From Mesobacillus subterraneus (GTDB lineage Bacteria; Bacillota; Bacilli; Bacillales; Cytobacillaceae), in contig NZ_JAMBOF010000019.1 in NCBI RefSeq assembly GCF_023715485.1, forward strand, positions 1 through 64,000: a DNA stretch of 64,000 bases. Direction: 5' to 3'. Shown here in pieces: positions 27,564 through 36,474 of the stretch (within the stretch, counting starts at the first letter, position 1; each line of letters opens with the position of its first letter). A program made the translations under genes and the position numbers. The notes below the pieces were generated by a model. It saw nothing but the letters and a program-made list of their open reading frames with translations, did no database searches and was not told the DNA's origin.

Positions 27564-27591
27564 ATCATAACATATTTACAGAAACGAGCAA
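27564..27591 (-). promoter_or_regulatory. Sigma-A promoter of the SulP gene
   Basis: Minus strand TTGCTC (27586-27591), 16 bp, TGTTATGAT with an extended -10 (TATGAT at 27564-27569). A cre-like palindrome, TGTAAGCGCT, sits at 27599-27608 just upstream but departs from the CcpA consensus at two positions. Confidence 0.7.
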
Positions 27592-27818
27592 CCCTCATTG
27601 TAAGCGCTGCAATTAAAAATTCCCTCCAATTATCGACGGATATCTCTGTTTTTCACATTGGAATAGTAAAAACCTTTAAATGTAAAATCCGATTACTTGG
27701 GCCCGTTGAAGCTCTCTAAATTATCTTTTGCCAGCTCGGCTCTTCTATCAGCCACAAGTCTTTCTTGTGACCTTTTTTTCGGGTAAGCTTCTTTTCTGGA
27801 ACGTAAACCAGCATATAC
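27592..27818. other. Gene-free gap between SulP and VOC genes
   Basis: About 230 bp beyond the SulP promoter contain no supported gene. A 60-codon minus-strand frame at 27693-27875 runs through the VOC terminator and lacks a ribosome-binding site. Confidence 0.5.
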
Positions 27819-27859
27819 AAAAAAACAGTCCTGCAACTCACTGCAGGACTGTTTTTTTA
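27819..27859 (-). terminator. Bidirectional terminator after the VOC gene
   Basis: Perfect 11-bp stem ACAGTCCTGCA/TGCAGGACTGT flanked by A- and T-runs on both sides. Confidence 0.92.
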
Positions 27860-28249
27860 CCCAACTGGCGTACAAATCTCAATATAATGTCCATCAGGGT
27901 CAGCGGCATACGCGACAACCTGGCCCCATGGTTTTTCGGTTGGTTCGAGTAAAATCGGAACGCCGGCTGCACGCAATTTTTCTACGGCACCCTGGACGTC
28001 CTCTGTTACAAAGCCAAGTTCAAAGGTTTGTTCCTTCCTGTTTCCATCAGGAATTGGCAGATTGGTAATTTCCCTGCCGCTTTCCCTCGTATTCATTGAA
28101 AGGACTGTATTGCCCGTCTCGTATTCGATGTAAGTACCAAACTCATTGCGCAGCTTCAGGCCAAGCAGTTCTCCGTAAAAGTGCTTTGTTTTTTCCAGGT
28201 CTGATACATATAAAATAACGTATCCCAATTTTAAATCCACCATCATCAC
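27857..28249 (-). CDS. VOC-superfamily (glyoxalase/bleomycin resistance type) protein
   Basis: A 130-aa single-subunit vicinal-oxygen-chelate protein with two beta-alpha-beta-beta-beta modules: LGYVILYVSDLEKTKHFY and FELGFVTEDVQGAVEKL. The terminal YAADPDGHYIEICTP carries the usual metal-side Glu. The substrate is unknown. Several starts (GTG, ATG, ATG, GTG) crowd after GAGGTGAT; the outermost is given here. Confidence 0.88.
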   Translation of the reverse strand: MMMVDLKLGYVILYVSDLEKTKHFYGELLGLKLRNEFGTYIEYETGNTVLSMNTRESGREITNLPIPDGNRKEQTFELGFVTEDVQGAVEKLRAAGVPILLEPTEKPWGQVVAYAADPDGHYIEICTPVG

Positions 28250-28286
28250 CTCATCTAAATAATTCGAGATTCGATGGCATAATCCT

Positions 28287-29732
28287 TCATCTAGATTTGA
28301 ACGATGATTGTGTCGCTCTATATTTTAAAATCGCTTCTTTTGTGCAGTTGTAAATACCTTCACTGATCAATTTACCCAGTGGGGTGGCTGTGCCTGCGTA
28401 AGAAATGAGCTCTCCCTGCTGGGTTGCAGCAATACAAATACTGTCTGTTGAGATGCCTGTTGAATCGGGAGTGGCACCGGGACTGACCCCATCCAGCTCC
28501 TGCAAAACGCTGATTTTTGCTTCCGCAGCTGTCATCGCGCTCTGGATAAATGCCTCCTCGGAAATCCTGCCATTAATGAACAGCCACGTATTGATATTAC
28601 GCGGGCGGTCACGATGTGTGTTTCCCGCGGATACAATGACAAAAATCGAAAACTCACCATCTTCAAAAAGCCGGTACGCCGCCGTTTCAGCCGGAACCGC
28701 CGTCATCATGCCAACCGTTTCGCTTGGCAGAAAGCCATTACCCAGCAGATATTCGGCCATCTCTGCCTTATGGTCACTGCAATCATATTCTGCAGCAACA
28801 ATCCGGTGAACAAATGAACTGTGCCACCCTATTCCGGCGCCAGTAATACCCGAAGACATTGTCCTCAACGGAATCGGCGACTTAAGAACAATCCGGTCAT
28901 TACCGATATCAAGAAGCTTCACGTCTATTTTCACAGCATGATTTTCACCACTGCCTGATTCAGGTACCAATAAAAGCTGTGGCTTAGCGATTTCTGGGTG
29001 GGGGTGATTTTTGACCTCTGTCTTATATACTTTTTTGATCCGTTCTTCCTTTAACACTTCAACTGGGTTATCGACGATTAAAATCTCGCCGTTTTCCATA
29101 AGCAGAAGCCTGTCGCAGTATAGCGATGCTAAATTCAAGTCATGAAAAATGGAAACGACGGTCAATTGCTCTTCAGCCGTCCATTTTTTAAGCAGGTCCA
29201 GCAATTCCTTTTGGAAGCTAAGATCGAGGTGGTTCGTCGGCTCATCAAGCAGGAGGATTTTTGGCTGCTGTGCCAGCGCCTGGGCAAGGAACACCCTTTG
29301 CTTTTCTCCTCCTGATAATTCGACAATCGATTTTTCCTGAAGATGTGTAATGCCAGTCTGCTCCATCACCTTCTCGACAATCTGCTCATCTTCATTCCGC
29401 CAGCTATTGAACCAGCCCTTTTGGTGGGCGTACCGGCCAAGCGACACCGTTTCCTTTACTGTGTAAGGAAAGGCCTGTTCCGCATGCTGCGGCAGCACCG
29501 CCATCAGCCTGGCAAGTTCCTTCGGCGAATAGTTGGATAACAAACGATTATCCACCATGATCGAACCGCTGTTTATATGCAAAGCACCGCTAATCATTTT
29601 AAGCAAAGTCGTCTTGCCGCTTCCATTAGGTCCAAGGATGCCAAACAGTTCTCCTTTTGCCACTTCAAAAGAAATCCTCTTCAGCACTTCGCCGCCTGAA
29701 TATCCGCCTGTTAAATCGTTTACTTGAATCAT
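28287..29732 (-). CDS. btuD: BtuD-CbiZ fusion: corrinoid ABC ATPase with adenosylcobinamide amidohydrolase domain
   Basis: A 481-aa two-domain protein. Residues 1-260 are an ABC ATPase of the iron/B12 class: Walker A GPNGSGKTT, signature LSGGEKQR, Walker B ILLLDEPTNHLD. Residues about 260-475 match CbiZ, the amidohydrolase that trims adenosylcobinamide for remodelling (GITGAGIGW, SAGNTHRDRP, STDSICIAAT). B. subtilis YvrA has this same composition. It overlaps btuC by one nucleotide and is the last gene of the B12-riboswitch operon. Uptake and salvage are thus linked in one polypeptide. Confidence 0.92.
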   Translation of the reverse strand: MIQVNDLTGGYSGGEVLKRISFEVAKGELFGILGPNGSGKTTLLKMISGALHINSGSIMVDNRLLSNYSPKELARLMAVLPQHAEQAFPYTVKETVSLGRYAHQKGWFNSWRNEDEQIVEKVMEQTGITHLQEKSIVELSGGEKQRVFLAQALAQQPKILLLDEPTNHLDLSFQKELLDLLKKWTAEEQLTVVSIFHDLNLASLYCDRLLLMENGEILIVDNPVEVLKEERIKKVYKTEVKNHPHPEIAKPQLLLVPESGSGENHAVKIDVKLLDIGNDRIVLKSPIPLRTMSSGITGAGIGWHSSFVHRIVAAEYDCSDHKAEMAEYLLGNGFLPSETVGMMTAVPAETAAYRLFEDGEFSIFVIVSAGNTHRDRPRNINTWLFINGRISEEAFIQSAMTAAEAKISVLQELDGVSPGATPDSTGISTDSICIAATQQGELISYAGTATPLGKLISEGIYNCTKEAILKYRATQSSFKSR

Positions 29733-30790
29733 CAGCCTGCACTTCTTTCCTTACGATTTCTCATTAAAATAACCGCAAAAACAGGAGCGCCAATCAACGC
29801 GGTAATTACCCCGATCGGCAGTTCCGCTGGCGCGATAACCGTCCTTGATACAAGGTCAGCAAGAATCAGAAAACCGCTCCCTAACAATACGGACAATGGC
29901 AGCAAATGCCTGTGGTCCGGTCCCCATATCGTGCGGACCAAATGCGGAATGACCAGCCCGACAAATCCAATCGTTCCAGAAACCGCAACCGCCGAACCCG
30001 TCAAAAGTGAACCGGACAATAATATTAGCAGCTTCCTTTTTTCCACATTGACACCCAGATGCTGTGCACGCTCTTCCCCGAATGACATAGCGTTCAGTTC
30101 CCTGGTGTTCGCAAGCAGCGTCACTAAACCGATTATAAAGAATGGAAGGATTATTTTAATATACTCCCATCCGCGCATTGATACACTGCCAAGCAGCCAG
30201 CCGATGATTTGCCGCAGCTCCTCTCCGGAGAGGGCAATCATTAAAGAAATAAAAGCTCCTAAAAATGAACTTAGAATGATTCCAGTCAATATAATCGTTT
30301 CAACCCTGAGCAGCCTGTCGACCTGCCGGGCAAAAAATAACACAAACAAAACGGTAGCGAATGCGAACAAAATACTCAGCACAGGCAGAGTAAAGGAGCC
30401 AACGAAAGGAAGCGAGATTCCGAAAAACAAGGTGATTACCGCTCCAATCGAAGCTCCTGATGATATTCCCAAAGTATATGGATCTGCCAGCGGATTCCGC
30501 AGCATGCCCTGGAACGCGGCCCCCGCAATTGCTAGAGAAGCGCCAACAAAACCGGCAAGCAATACACGCGGCAGCCTGATATCCATGACAATACTTGTAT
30601 GCATCGGGTCGATTCCCTGTCCCTGAAAGCGGAAAATTTCAGCACCAATGATTTCAACAATAGCGGGTACAGGGATGGAAACCGTTCCGATCGAGATGCC
30701 CAGCAGCATCGAAATGACTAAAAACGCAGCTGCCAATAGATACGCCAATCCTTTTTTATTTAAAAACGTCCGGATAAATGGCTTTTGCAA
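29732..30790 (-). CDS. btuC: Corrinoid ABC transporter permease
   Basis: A 352-aa FecCD/BtuC permease with about ten membrane segments. Typical motifs include RLPRVLLAGFVGASLAIAGA, QGMLRNPLADPYTLGISSGA and GTIGFVGLVIPHLVR. TTG 30790 is proposed as start because AAGGAG lies 9 nt upstream; the frame opens to 30850, which would overlap btuF by 95 nt. The proposed start overlaps it by 35. Confidence 0.9.
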   Translation of the reverse strand: MQKPFIRTFLNKKGLAYLLAAAFLVISMLLGISIGTVSIPVPAIVEIIGAEIFRFQGQGIDPMHTSIVMDIRLPRVLLAGFVGASLAIAGAAFQGMLRNPLADPYTLGISSGASIGAVITLFFGISLPFVGSFTLPVLSILFAFATVLFVLFFARQVDRLLRVETIILTGIILSSFLGAFISLMIALSGEELRQIIGWLLGSVSMRGWEYIKIILPFFIIGLVTLLANTRELNAMSFGEERAQHLGVNVEKRKLLILLSGSLLTGSAVAVSGTIGFVGLVIPHLVRTIWGPDHRHLLPLSVLLGSGFLILADLVSRTVIAPAELPIGVITALIGAPVFAVILMRNRKERSAG

Positions 30791-31712
30791 GCTCCTCTGC
30801 TCCTTCAGCGAGCCTTGGACCTGAGCGGGTAACGAGGTCAGAGTGGACATCGAATACCTGCTTGCCTTTGACTGCTTTTACATTTTCCCAGCCCTGTCGC
30901 CCGAGAACCAGCTCGACTGCGTTTTCTGTGTAATAACCATAGGTTGTCACAACGACATCTGGATTACGCTCAACGATTGCTTCCTGGTCAACCTTTGCCC
31001 AGCCTTCCATATCGCCAGCAGCATTTTTTGCTCCGATCAATTCGAGCATCTCATTGATGAAAGTGTTTTTGCCAGCTGTATAGATTTCCGGAGCCGGCGA
31101 CACCTCGACAAACACCGATTTCTGCTGGTCAGGCTTTATTGATTCAGCCTGTTTTTTCAATTCCGCGAAACTGTTTTTCATATTGCCCACAAGTTCAGCA
31201 GCTTTTTGCGGCTCACCGATCGCTTTGCCAATCATCTCGATTGATTCGTATACTCCATCAAATGACTGCGCGTCATTGACAACGACTACATCAATCCCGG
31301 CATCCTTCAATTGCTGAAGACCTGCCTTAGTGCTGTCAGCCGTTGACTCATGGGCAAGGACGAGATCAGGTTTAAGGGAAATCATTTTTTCAATATTGAT
31401 TTCCATCCCGCCGATTTTTTCCTTTGACATTGCTTCCTCAGGATAATTATCGAAATCAGTCACACCCACAATCGCATCCCCGTTTTCAAGCGCATAAACG
31501 ACTTCCGTGTTGCTCGGAATCAGTGAAATGATTTTTTCAGGTTGATTTTCAATTACAATATCCTCGTCAAGGGCATCCTTGACGGTTACCGGGAAACCCG
31601 TTGTTTGCTCCTGCGCAGCTTTTTCGCCTTCCTTTTTTTCTGGCTGTGCTTCTGTGCCACATCCAACCAGAACCATGGCCACCGTCATCATGATTAATAA
31701 TAATTTTTTCAT
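30756..31712 (-). CDS. btuF: Corrinoid-binding lipoprotein
   Basis: A 318-aa substrate-binding lipoprotein: MKKLLLIMM, hydrophobic core, lipobox LVGC, then an acidic linker and the BtuF/FecB fold (IISLIPSNTEVVYAL, VVVTTYG). It captures cobamides for BtuCD. Identity as a B12 binder rests on the upstream cobalamin riboswitch and the CbiZ-fused ATPase. ATG 31712 follows GGAGGAGAAG. Confidence 0.92.
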   Translation of the reverse strand: MKKLLLIMMTVAMVLVGCGTEAQPEKKEGEKAAQEQTTGFPVTVKDALDEDIVIENQPEKIISLIPSNTEVVYALENGDAIVGVTDFDNYPEEAMSKEKIGGMEINIEKMISLKPDLVLAHESTADSTKAGLQQLKDAGIDVVVVNDAQSFDGVYESIEMIGKAIGEPQKAAELVGNMKNSFAELKKQAESIKPDQQKSVFVEVSPAPEIYTAGKNTFINEMLELIGAKNAAGDMEGWAKVDQEAIVERNPDVVVTTYGYYTENAVELVLGRQGWENVKAVKGKQVFDVHSDLVTRSGPRLAEGAEELAKAIYPDVFK

Positions 31713-31757
31713 TTGCTTCTTCTCCTCCATTTTGTCTTGACTATGTTAAAACTTTAT

Positions 31758-31891
31758 TGTTGATTTCCGCTCCAGGCGCTTGCTTTCCGGGGGGGGCGTT
31801 CGCCGAGCCTCCTCGTCGCTGACGCTCCTGCGGGGTCTCGCCTGAAACGCTAATCCCCCAGGAGTCAAGCGCCTTCCACTCCAATCAACAG
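31758..31891. repeat. Dispersed repeat family 2, full copy in the btuF leader
   Basis: Outer arms TGTTGATT and AATCAACA, then AGGCGCTTG against CAAGCGCCT, plus smaller inner pairings, give a long GC-rich hairpin of about 134 bp. It contains an unusual run of eight G's at about 31789-31796. Related pieces occur at 15011-15050, 37298-37362 and 44629-44690. Confidence 0.75.
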
Positions 31892-31924
31892 GCTTAAAAA
31901 CAACATTTAGCTTTAACAGAGCCT

Positions 31925-31962
31925 AAAAAAATAAAAAACATCTCCACCTGAAGGGGAGATGT
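31925..31962 (-). terminator. Intrinsic terminator of the cobalamin riboswitch
   Basis: Minus strand perfect 8-bp stem ACATCTCC/GGAGATGT followed by TTTTTATTTTTTT, 40 bp past the aptamer: the likely OFF structure. Confidence 0.85.
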
Positions 31963-31994
31963 CCGAGTAAGCAAATGTTTTTAATCGAATTAAA

Positions 31995-32240
31995 AGACAT
32001 AGAGCCTGTCGGCACCTCCCTATCCTCGTAGGTTTGCTGGTGCAATGAACAGGCAGGTCTCCTGGCTCATGGTCAATCGCTTGCTGCGCCTTCCCATACA
32101 TTTGTACAGTGGCATTTTGCAGCTTGCTCCCATTTACAGTGGCGGGACCGCGTTGGAGTTTCACCAACTTCCCTTTTAAGTCTTGTTATGAAAGGCTCTT
32201 TCGCATATACGTCTGCTAAAAAGGCCTTAAAAGACACCCG
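31995..32240 (-). promoter_or_regulatory. Cobalamin (AdoCbl) riboswitch controlling btuFCD
   Basis: The minus strand shows the class hallmarks in order: AAAAGGGAA, GGTGAAACTCC, CGGTCCCGCCACTGTAA, the second GCCACTGT, GGGAAGGC, and the B12 box AGCCAGGAGACCTGCC at about 32053-32068. It precedes an intrinsic terminator and the btuFCD genes, so adenosylcobalamin should shut off uptake by termination. Ends are approximate. Confidence 0.95.
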
Positions 32241-32369
32241 ATTCATTTAAATATGTAATTTTCCGCTAAATCCAATTATACACGATGAGTGAAAAATTGC
32301 TTTAAAAATTTATGATAGTTTCGACTTGTTCTGACAGATTTCCTTCTGGATGTTTGTCTTCCAGAAAAG

Positions 32370-33146
32370 CTATTGGGCGAGCAAGCTCCATTCCTTCAGC
32401 TTTTTATCGAATACCAATCTGCCGTCGGGATTGTTCCTGCTGGCCTCTTTATATTCATCATACATATCATCCATATTAGAAAAGTCGCCGATGACCCAAA
32501 TCGGGATTTCGATTCTGTTGCGATTTTGTTCCATATTCTTCAGTGAAAAGACGGCACCTTCTTTTAAAGCGGGTGTCAGCGATTTTAATATCTCCTTGCC
32601 GACTGATGGATAGGATTTCTTCTTCCTGATACCGAGCAGCGTTTTCTCAGGCTTCAATTCTCCGAGCTTTCCAGCAAGAACATTTCCGAGCATCCGGAAA
32701 AAGTCATTGAAGTTGCGGTAATACGTTTTATTGAACCAGCCATCTTCATGAGCAAGGTAAACAAAACGATTTCCGAGCTGATTGTAGAATGGAAGCTTTA
32801 GATGATGTTTGATATGGCCGAGGTATAGGATTTCCGCAATCTCCTGTGCCGAAAGCACATTCAGCGCTTCCATTTCCTCAAAATCAATCCAGCAAAAATC
32901 TCCATAGGCGTTGACATTGTCAGCAACCAGCTTTTCAACTCCGTCTTCCTGTACATACTGAAATAAGGTATGCCTGTTAAAATCACCATCCTCATAGCGA
33001 TGCTTCAGCAGCAGCAAATGGTTGAGTGAATCAGATAAGGACCTGGCGAATTCAAAGAATTCGATTCCATATGAGAGCACATATTGATCCCTGTCGTTCA
33101 AATGGACATATAACAAATCGCGATTATATGGATGGTTCTTTTTCAA
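32370..33146 (-). CDS. Uncharacterised soluble protein, 258 aa
   Basis: I do not recognise this family. It has no signal peptide or membrane segment, is rich in aromatic residues (WFNKTYYRNFNDFF) and has a basic KKKSYPSVGKE stretch near 175. The N-terminal half mentions no known catalytic motif. TTG 33146 is favoured as start: GGGAGG lies 8 nt before it but only 2 nt before the outer TTG at 33152. It stands alone between the B12 riboswitch and rodA, on the opposite strand to rodA. Confidence 0.8.
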   Translation of the reverse strand: MKKNHPYNRDLLYVHLNDRDQYVLSYGIEFFEFARSLSDSLNHLLLLKHRYEDGDFNRHTLFQYVQEDGVEKLVADNVNAYGDFCWIDFEEMEALNVLSAQEIAEILYLGHIKHHLKLPFYNQLGNRFVYLAHEDGWFNKTYYRNFNDFFRMLGNVLAGKLGELKPEKTLLGIRKKKSYPSVGKEILKSLTPALKEGAVFSLKNMEQNRNRIEIPIWVIGDFSNMDDMYDEYKEASRNNPDGRLVFDKKLKEWSLLAQ

Positions 33147-33453
33147 TGGCAAAACCTCCCGGAGCTTCTTGGCTGTACACTGATAGCGAGTCGCACAAAG
33201 GCACTGCTTCCGTTCAAATGACGCTCATTCCATTCTATCAAAAATCAACAGAAATATCTTATTCTGACTCCCCAAAACATAATTATTATTTTCCACCTTT
33301 TAAGAAAGAATCCGGTGGTTTTACTGCAACTAAAACACCATTTAATTCGTCTATTACCTTTATAGGTAAAAGTTTCCTCGGAAGTCATTGTAAGGATAAT
33401 TTTTCTTTGCTAGCATAAAATTAAAAATAAATCCAGAAAACAGGGTGTACCAT
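33147..33453. other. Intergenic region between the unknown gene and rodA
   Basis: About 300 bp between divergent genes. I see AT-rich promoter-like sequence on both sides but no clear consensus pair and no further gene. Confidence 0.45.
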
Positions 33454-34641
33454 ATGGAAAAACCTTTGAAAAAAAATGAACGATTTGATTGGACATTGAC
33501 GTTCCTGTTAATGTTGTTTTTCCTGACAAGCTGTATAGCGATTTACAGCGCCCAAAAAACCGGGCAGTATGGACAAAACTTTATGAATAAGCAAATCTTT
33601 TGGTATGTCGTTGGAGCAGGAATTATCGGTGTGGTCATGATGTTTGACAGCGAGCAATACCGGAAGCTTTCTTGGTACTTGTACGGTTTCGGCATCTTTC
33701 TGCTTGTATTCCTTTACTTTGCTCCTCCTAGTATCGCCGAAGAACGAAATGGGGCAAAAAGCTGGTTTTTCATTGAGCCATTCGGCTCGATTCAGCCATC
33801 TGAATTCATGAAAGTCTTTTTGATTTTAGCGCTCAGCAATGTGATTTTCGTTCATCATCAAAAAAATGAGGCGAAAACCTTCCAGTCTGATTTACTTCTG
33901 TTCATCAAGATGGGGGCGATTACCAGCCTGCCGCTCGGTTTGATTATGCTGCAGCCCGACCTTGGAACGGCTCTTGTTATTCTTGCTATTTTTACAGGAT
34001 TGATCCTCGTTTCGGGAATCACCTGGAAAATCATTCTGCCGTTATACGGTGGCGGTGCTGCGCTAGGTGCTGGAATTCTATATATGGTTATCTGGAAGCC
34101 TGAAATCCTCAAAGAATATTTAAGCGTAAAAACCTACCAGTTCGGGCGTATCTATGCATGGCTCGACCCCGAAAGCTACCAGAGTGAATATGGATATCAT
34201 CTGGTAAAATCGCTCAGGGCCATCGGATCAGGGATGCTTACCGGGAAGGGCTTCAGCGAGCGGGAAGTGTATATTCCTGAAAGCCATACCGATTTTATTT
34301 TCAGCGTCATTGGTGAAGAATACGGCTTTGTTGGCGGCAGCTTCGTCATCGGCCTGTTTTTTCTATTAATCTATCATTTAACGAAAACGGCTTTGGATAC
34401 AAACGACCCATTTAACACCTACATCAGCGCAGGTGTCATCAGCATGATCACCTTCCATGTCTTCCAGAATATCGGGATGACAATCCAGTTATTGCCGATC
34501 ACCGGAATCCCTTTACCATTCATCAGCTACGGCGGCAGCTCGCTAATGGGCAATATGCTCGCCATGGGACTGATTTACGGAATCCGCTATCACCATAAAA
34601 CGTATATGTTTGCATCGAATGACAGGGGATTTAATATATGA
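33454..34641 (+). CDS. rodA: FtsW/RodA/SpoVE-family SEDS glycosyltransferase, RodA-like
   Basis: A 395-aa SEDS protein with about ten membrane segments. The conserved FGSIQPSEFMKV, MLQPDLGTALV, GSGMLTGKGF, FIFSVIGEEYGF and GIPLPFISYGGSS motifs of peptidoglycan polymerases are present, including the Asp in QPDLG-like context. RodA, FtsW and SpoVE are hard to separate by eye; length and lack of division neighbours favour RodA-like. ATG 33454 has AGGG 8 nt upstream; GTG 33445 is an alternative. A GNAT gene overlaps its end by 4 nt. Confidence 0.9.
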   Translation: MEKPLKKNERFDWTLTFLLMLFFLTSCIAIYSAQKTGQYGQNFMNKQIFWYVVGAGIIGVVMMFDSEQYRKLSWYLYGFGIFLLVFLYFAPPSIAEERNGAKSWFFIEPFGSIQPSEFMKVFLILALSNVIFVHHQKNEAKTFQSDLLLFIKMGAITSLPLGLIMLQPDLGTALVILAIFTGLILVSGITWKIILPLYGGGAALGAGILYMVIWKPEILKEYLSVKTYQFGRIYAWLDPESYQSEYGYHLVKSLRAIGSGMLTGKGFSEREVYIPESHTDFIFSVIGEEYGFVGGSFVIGLFFLLIYHLTKTALDTNDPFNTYISAGVISMITFHVFQNIGMTIQLLPITGIPLPFISYGGSSLMGNMLAMGLIYGIRYHHKTYMFASNDRGFNI

Positions 34642-35507
34642 AATTAATAAGCAACTACCGGGACAATGAATTGCTGCGCAGTAGCTTCATACAGCTCGCT
34701 GCTGATATATTTGGCCTTGATTTTAAAAATTGGCATAAAAAAGGATACTGGGGAGAGCGATACGTCCCCTACTCCTTTGCAGAAGGAGATCGAATCGTTG
34801 CCAATGTATCAGTCAACAGACTAGAAATTATTATGGACGGAAAAAGCTATAGGGGGTTGCAAATCGGTACCGTCATGACCCACCCTGATTACCGCAACAG
34901 GGGCCTTTCAGCTAGCCTGATGAATCATATTCTTGATGAATACAGCGGCAAATACGATTTCATGTACTTGTTTGCGAATGACAATGTGCTCGATTTCTAT
35001 CCCAGGTTTGGATTTGAACGTATGGAGGAAAGTCAGTATTCGGTATCGTTTTTTTCAGGTGATCGTGGTGGTAAATTACGCAAACTGGCTATCGGCGACT
35101 CCAATGACTTGCTGCTCATTGAAAAAATGGTTTATGGAAGAGAGCCGGTATCGAGATCTTTCGGCACCGCAAATTCTGGCGGCATTACGATGTACCATGT
35201 CTTGAATGTTTTTGCCGATCATCTCTATTATTTTGAGGAAGAAGACTCAATCGTTATTTTTACTAAAGAAGAAGATAAAGTTCACCTGTATGATGTCATC
35301 AGCAAAGCACCTATTAACATTAATATGCTTCTCGAAAGAATAACGCCTAAAAAAACATCTGAGATCGTGTTCCATTACGCTCCTGATTATGAAGGCCTTG
35401 AATATGAACTCAGTCCCTTTCAAAGAGAAGGAGCTTTATTTGTGAAAAAGGGCGCGGCGCTTGCGTTTCCATCATCTGTAAAGCACCCGGTCACATCGGA
35501 GGCATAA
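34638..35507 (+). CDS. GNAT-family N-acetyltransferase
   Basis: A 289-aa protein whose first half is a GNAT domain: acetyl-CoA motif A is visible as IGTVMTHPDYRNRGLSASLM, with FYPRFGFER after it. The C-terminal 140 residues look like a second, degenerate module without an obvious CoA loop. The start overlaps the rodA stop (ATGA), so they are cotranscribed, but a functional link with wall synthesis is only inference. Confidence 0.87.
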   Translation: MKLISNYRDNELLRSSFIQLAADIFGLDFKNWHKKGYWGERYVPYSFAEGDRIVANVSVNRLEIIMDGKSYRGLQIGTVMTHPDYRNRGLSASLMNHILDEYSGKYDFMYLFANDNVLDFYPRFGFERMEESQYSVSFFSGDRGGKLRKLAIGDSNDLLLIEKMVYGREPVSRSFGTANSGGITMYHVLNVFADHLYYFEEEDSIVIFTKEEDKVHLYDVISKAPININMLLERITPKKTSEIVFHYAPDYEGLEYELSPFQREGALFVKKGAALAFPSSVKHPVTSEA

Positions 35508-35510
35508 TAC

Positions 35511-35539
35511 AAAAAAGGCTGATCATCTCAGCCTTTTTT
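35511..35539. terminator. Bidirectional terminator between converging genes
   Basis: Perfect stem AAAAAAGGCTGA/TCAGCCTTTTTT with a 5-nt loop. It serves the GNAT gene on one strand and the TauE-type gene on the other, whose stop codon it overlaps. Confidence 0.93.
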
Positions 35540-36391
35540 CAATACTTTCCTGTTATTCATTTTCACACTCGAACGGACAAAGAAATAAAGGATGAAAATC
35601 CCCATGATCACGAGCCCTGTTTTATTTAAAGCAAACAGCTTGAGCACGGCGCCTGCAAGTGTGGCCAGGTAAAGCATTCCGAGCAGTGCATTCATTTCCT
35701 TGTTCTCGAAGTAGTCAGTCATTCTTGCTCCGAATTGAGAGCCAACAAGCGCGCCGGCAATCAGCATCAGGCCGATGAAGTAATCGATATCGGTATTAAC
35801 TGCATACGAAATGAAGCCGACGCTTACGATCAGCAAAACAGCAAAGAGGCTAGTTCCGACTGCCTTCTTAGGATTAAAACCTAGTGATGTGATGATAAGC
35901 GGGACGATGATAAACCCTCCTCCAACCCCGAGTGCCGCTGAAGCGAAACCGCCAACAAAACCAATCGCCAATAATTTTGGTACTGAAAAAGACTCAGGTA
36001 CAGCTATGTCTTCTTCTCTTTTTTTGCCCTGGCGGATCATTTTAAAGGCAAAATACGCAAGCAGCACGATATACAAGAACGGGATAACGATTTCATCCCA
36101 TCCGCGGGCTTCAAGAAAATAGACCATCGGACGTGCCAGCTGCGTGGCTGCAATCCCACTCGCTCCCATCATCAAACCCTCTTTCCAGAGGATGTTTTTC
36201 AGACGAATATGGGCAATAATTCCCGAGAAAGATGTACCCACCGTAAAAAACAAGCTAGTTGTGATTGCTTCGAGCGGCGAAAAGCCGATCAACAGCAGGA
36301 TCGGCGTCAGGATAAAACCGCCGCCCACCCCGAAAAAACCCGAGAGAACACTGATCATCCCGCCCAGCAGCAAGAAAATTAAATATTCCAT
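35528..36391 (-). CDS. TauE/SafE-family sulfite/anion exporter-like permease
   Basis: A 287-aa membrane protein with eight or so segments arranged as an inverted repeat: GFFGVGGGFILTPILLLIGFSPLEAITTSL in the first half echoes GGFASAALGVGGGFIIVPLIITSLGFNPKKAVGTSL in the second. Both halves carry the family glycine motif. The transported compound is unknown. Confidence 0.92.
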   Translation of the reverse strand: MEYLIFLLLGGMISVLSGFFGVGGGFILTPILLLIGFSPLEAITTSLFFTVGTSFSGIIAHIRLKNILWKEGLMMGASGIAATQLARPMVYFLEARGWDEIVIPFLYIVLLAYFAFKMIRQGKKREEDIAVPESFSVPKLLAIGFVGGFASAALGVGGGFIIVPLIITSLGFNPKKAVGTSLFAVLLIVSVGFISYAVNTDIDYFIGLMLIAGALVGSQFGARMTDYFENKEMNALLGMLYLATLAGAVLKLFALNKTGLVIMGIFILYFFVRSSVKMNNRKVLKKG

Positions 36392-36474
36392 TTACAGCAT
36401 CCCTTTTCATTCAAGTCTTATTTAGGATACCACTTTCAGCTTCAATGGTAATATCATTTAATTATTTTAGACAA

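Noticed and set aside
27599-27612. CcpA cre site upstream of the SulP promoter
   Set aside because: The palindrome TGTAAGCGCT is attractive, but two consensus positions in the right half do not match, so it is only mentioned with the promoter.
27693-27875. 60-codon minus-strand frame
   Set aside because: It passes through the VOC terminator and has no ribosome-binding site.
29724-30626. 300-codon plus-strand frame
   Set aside because: Antisense to btuC; Ser/Thr/Pro-rich composition typical of the complement of a hydrophobic permease.
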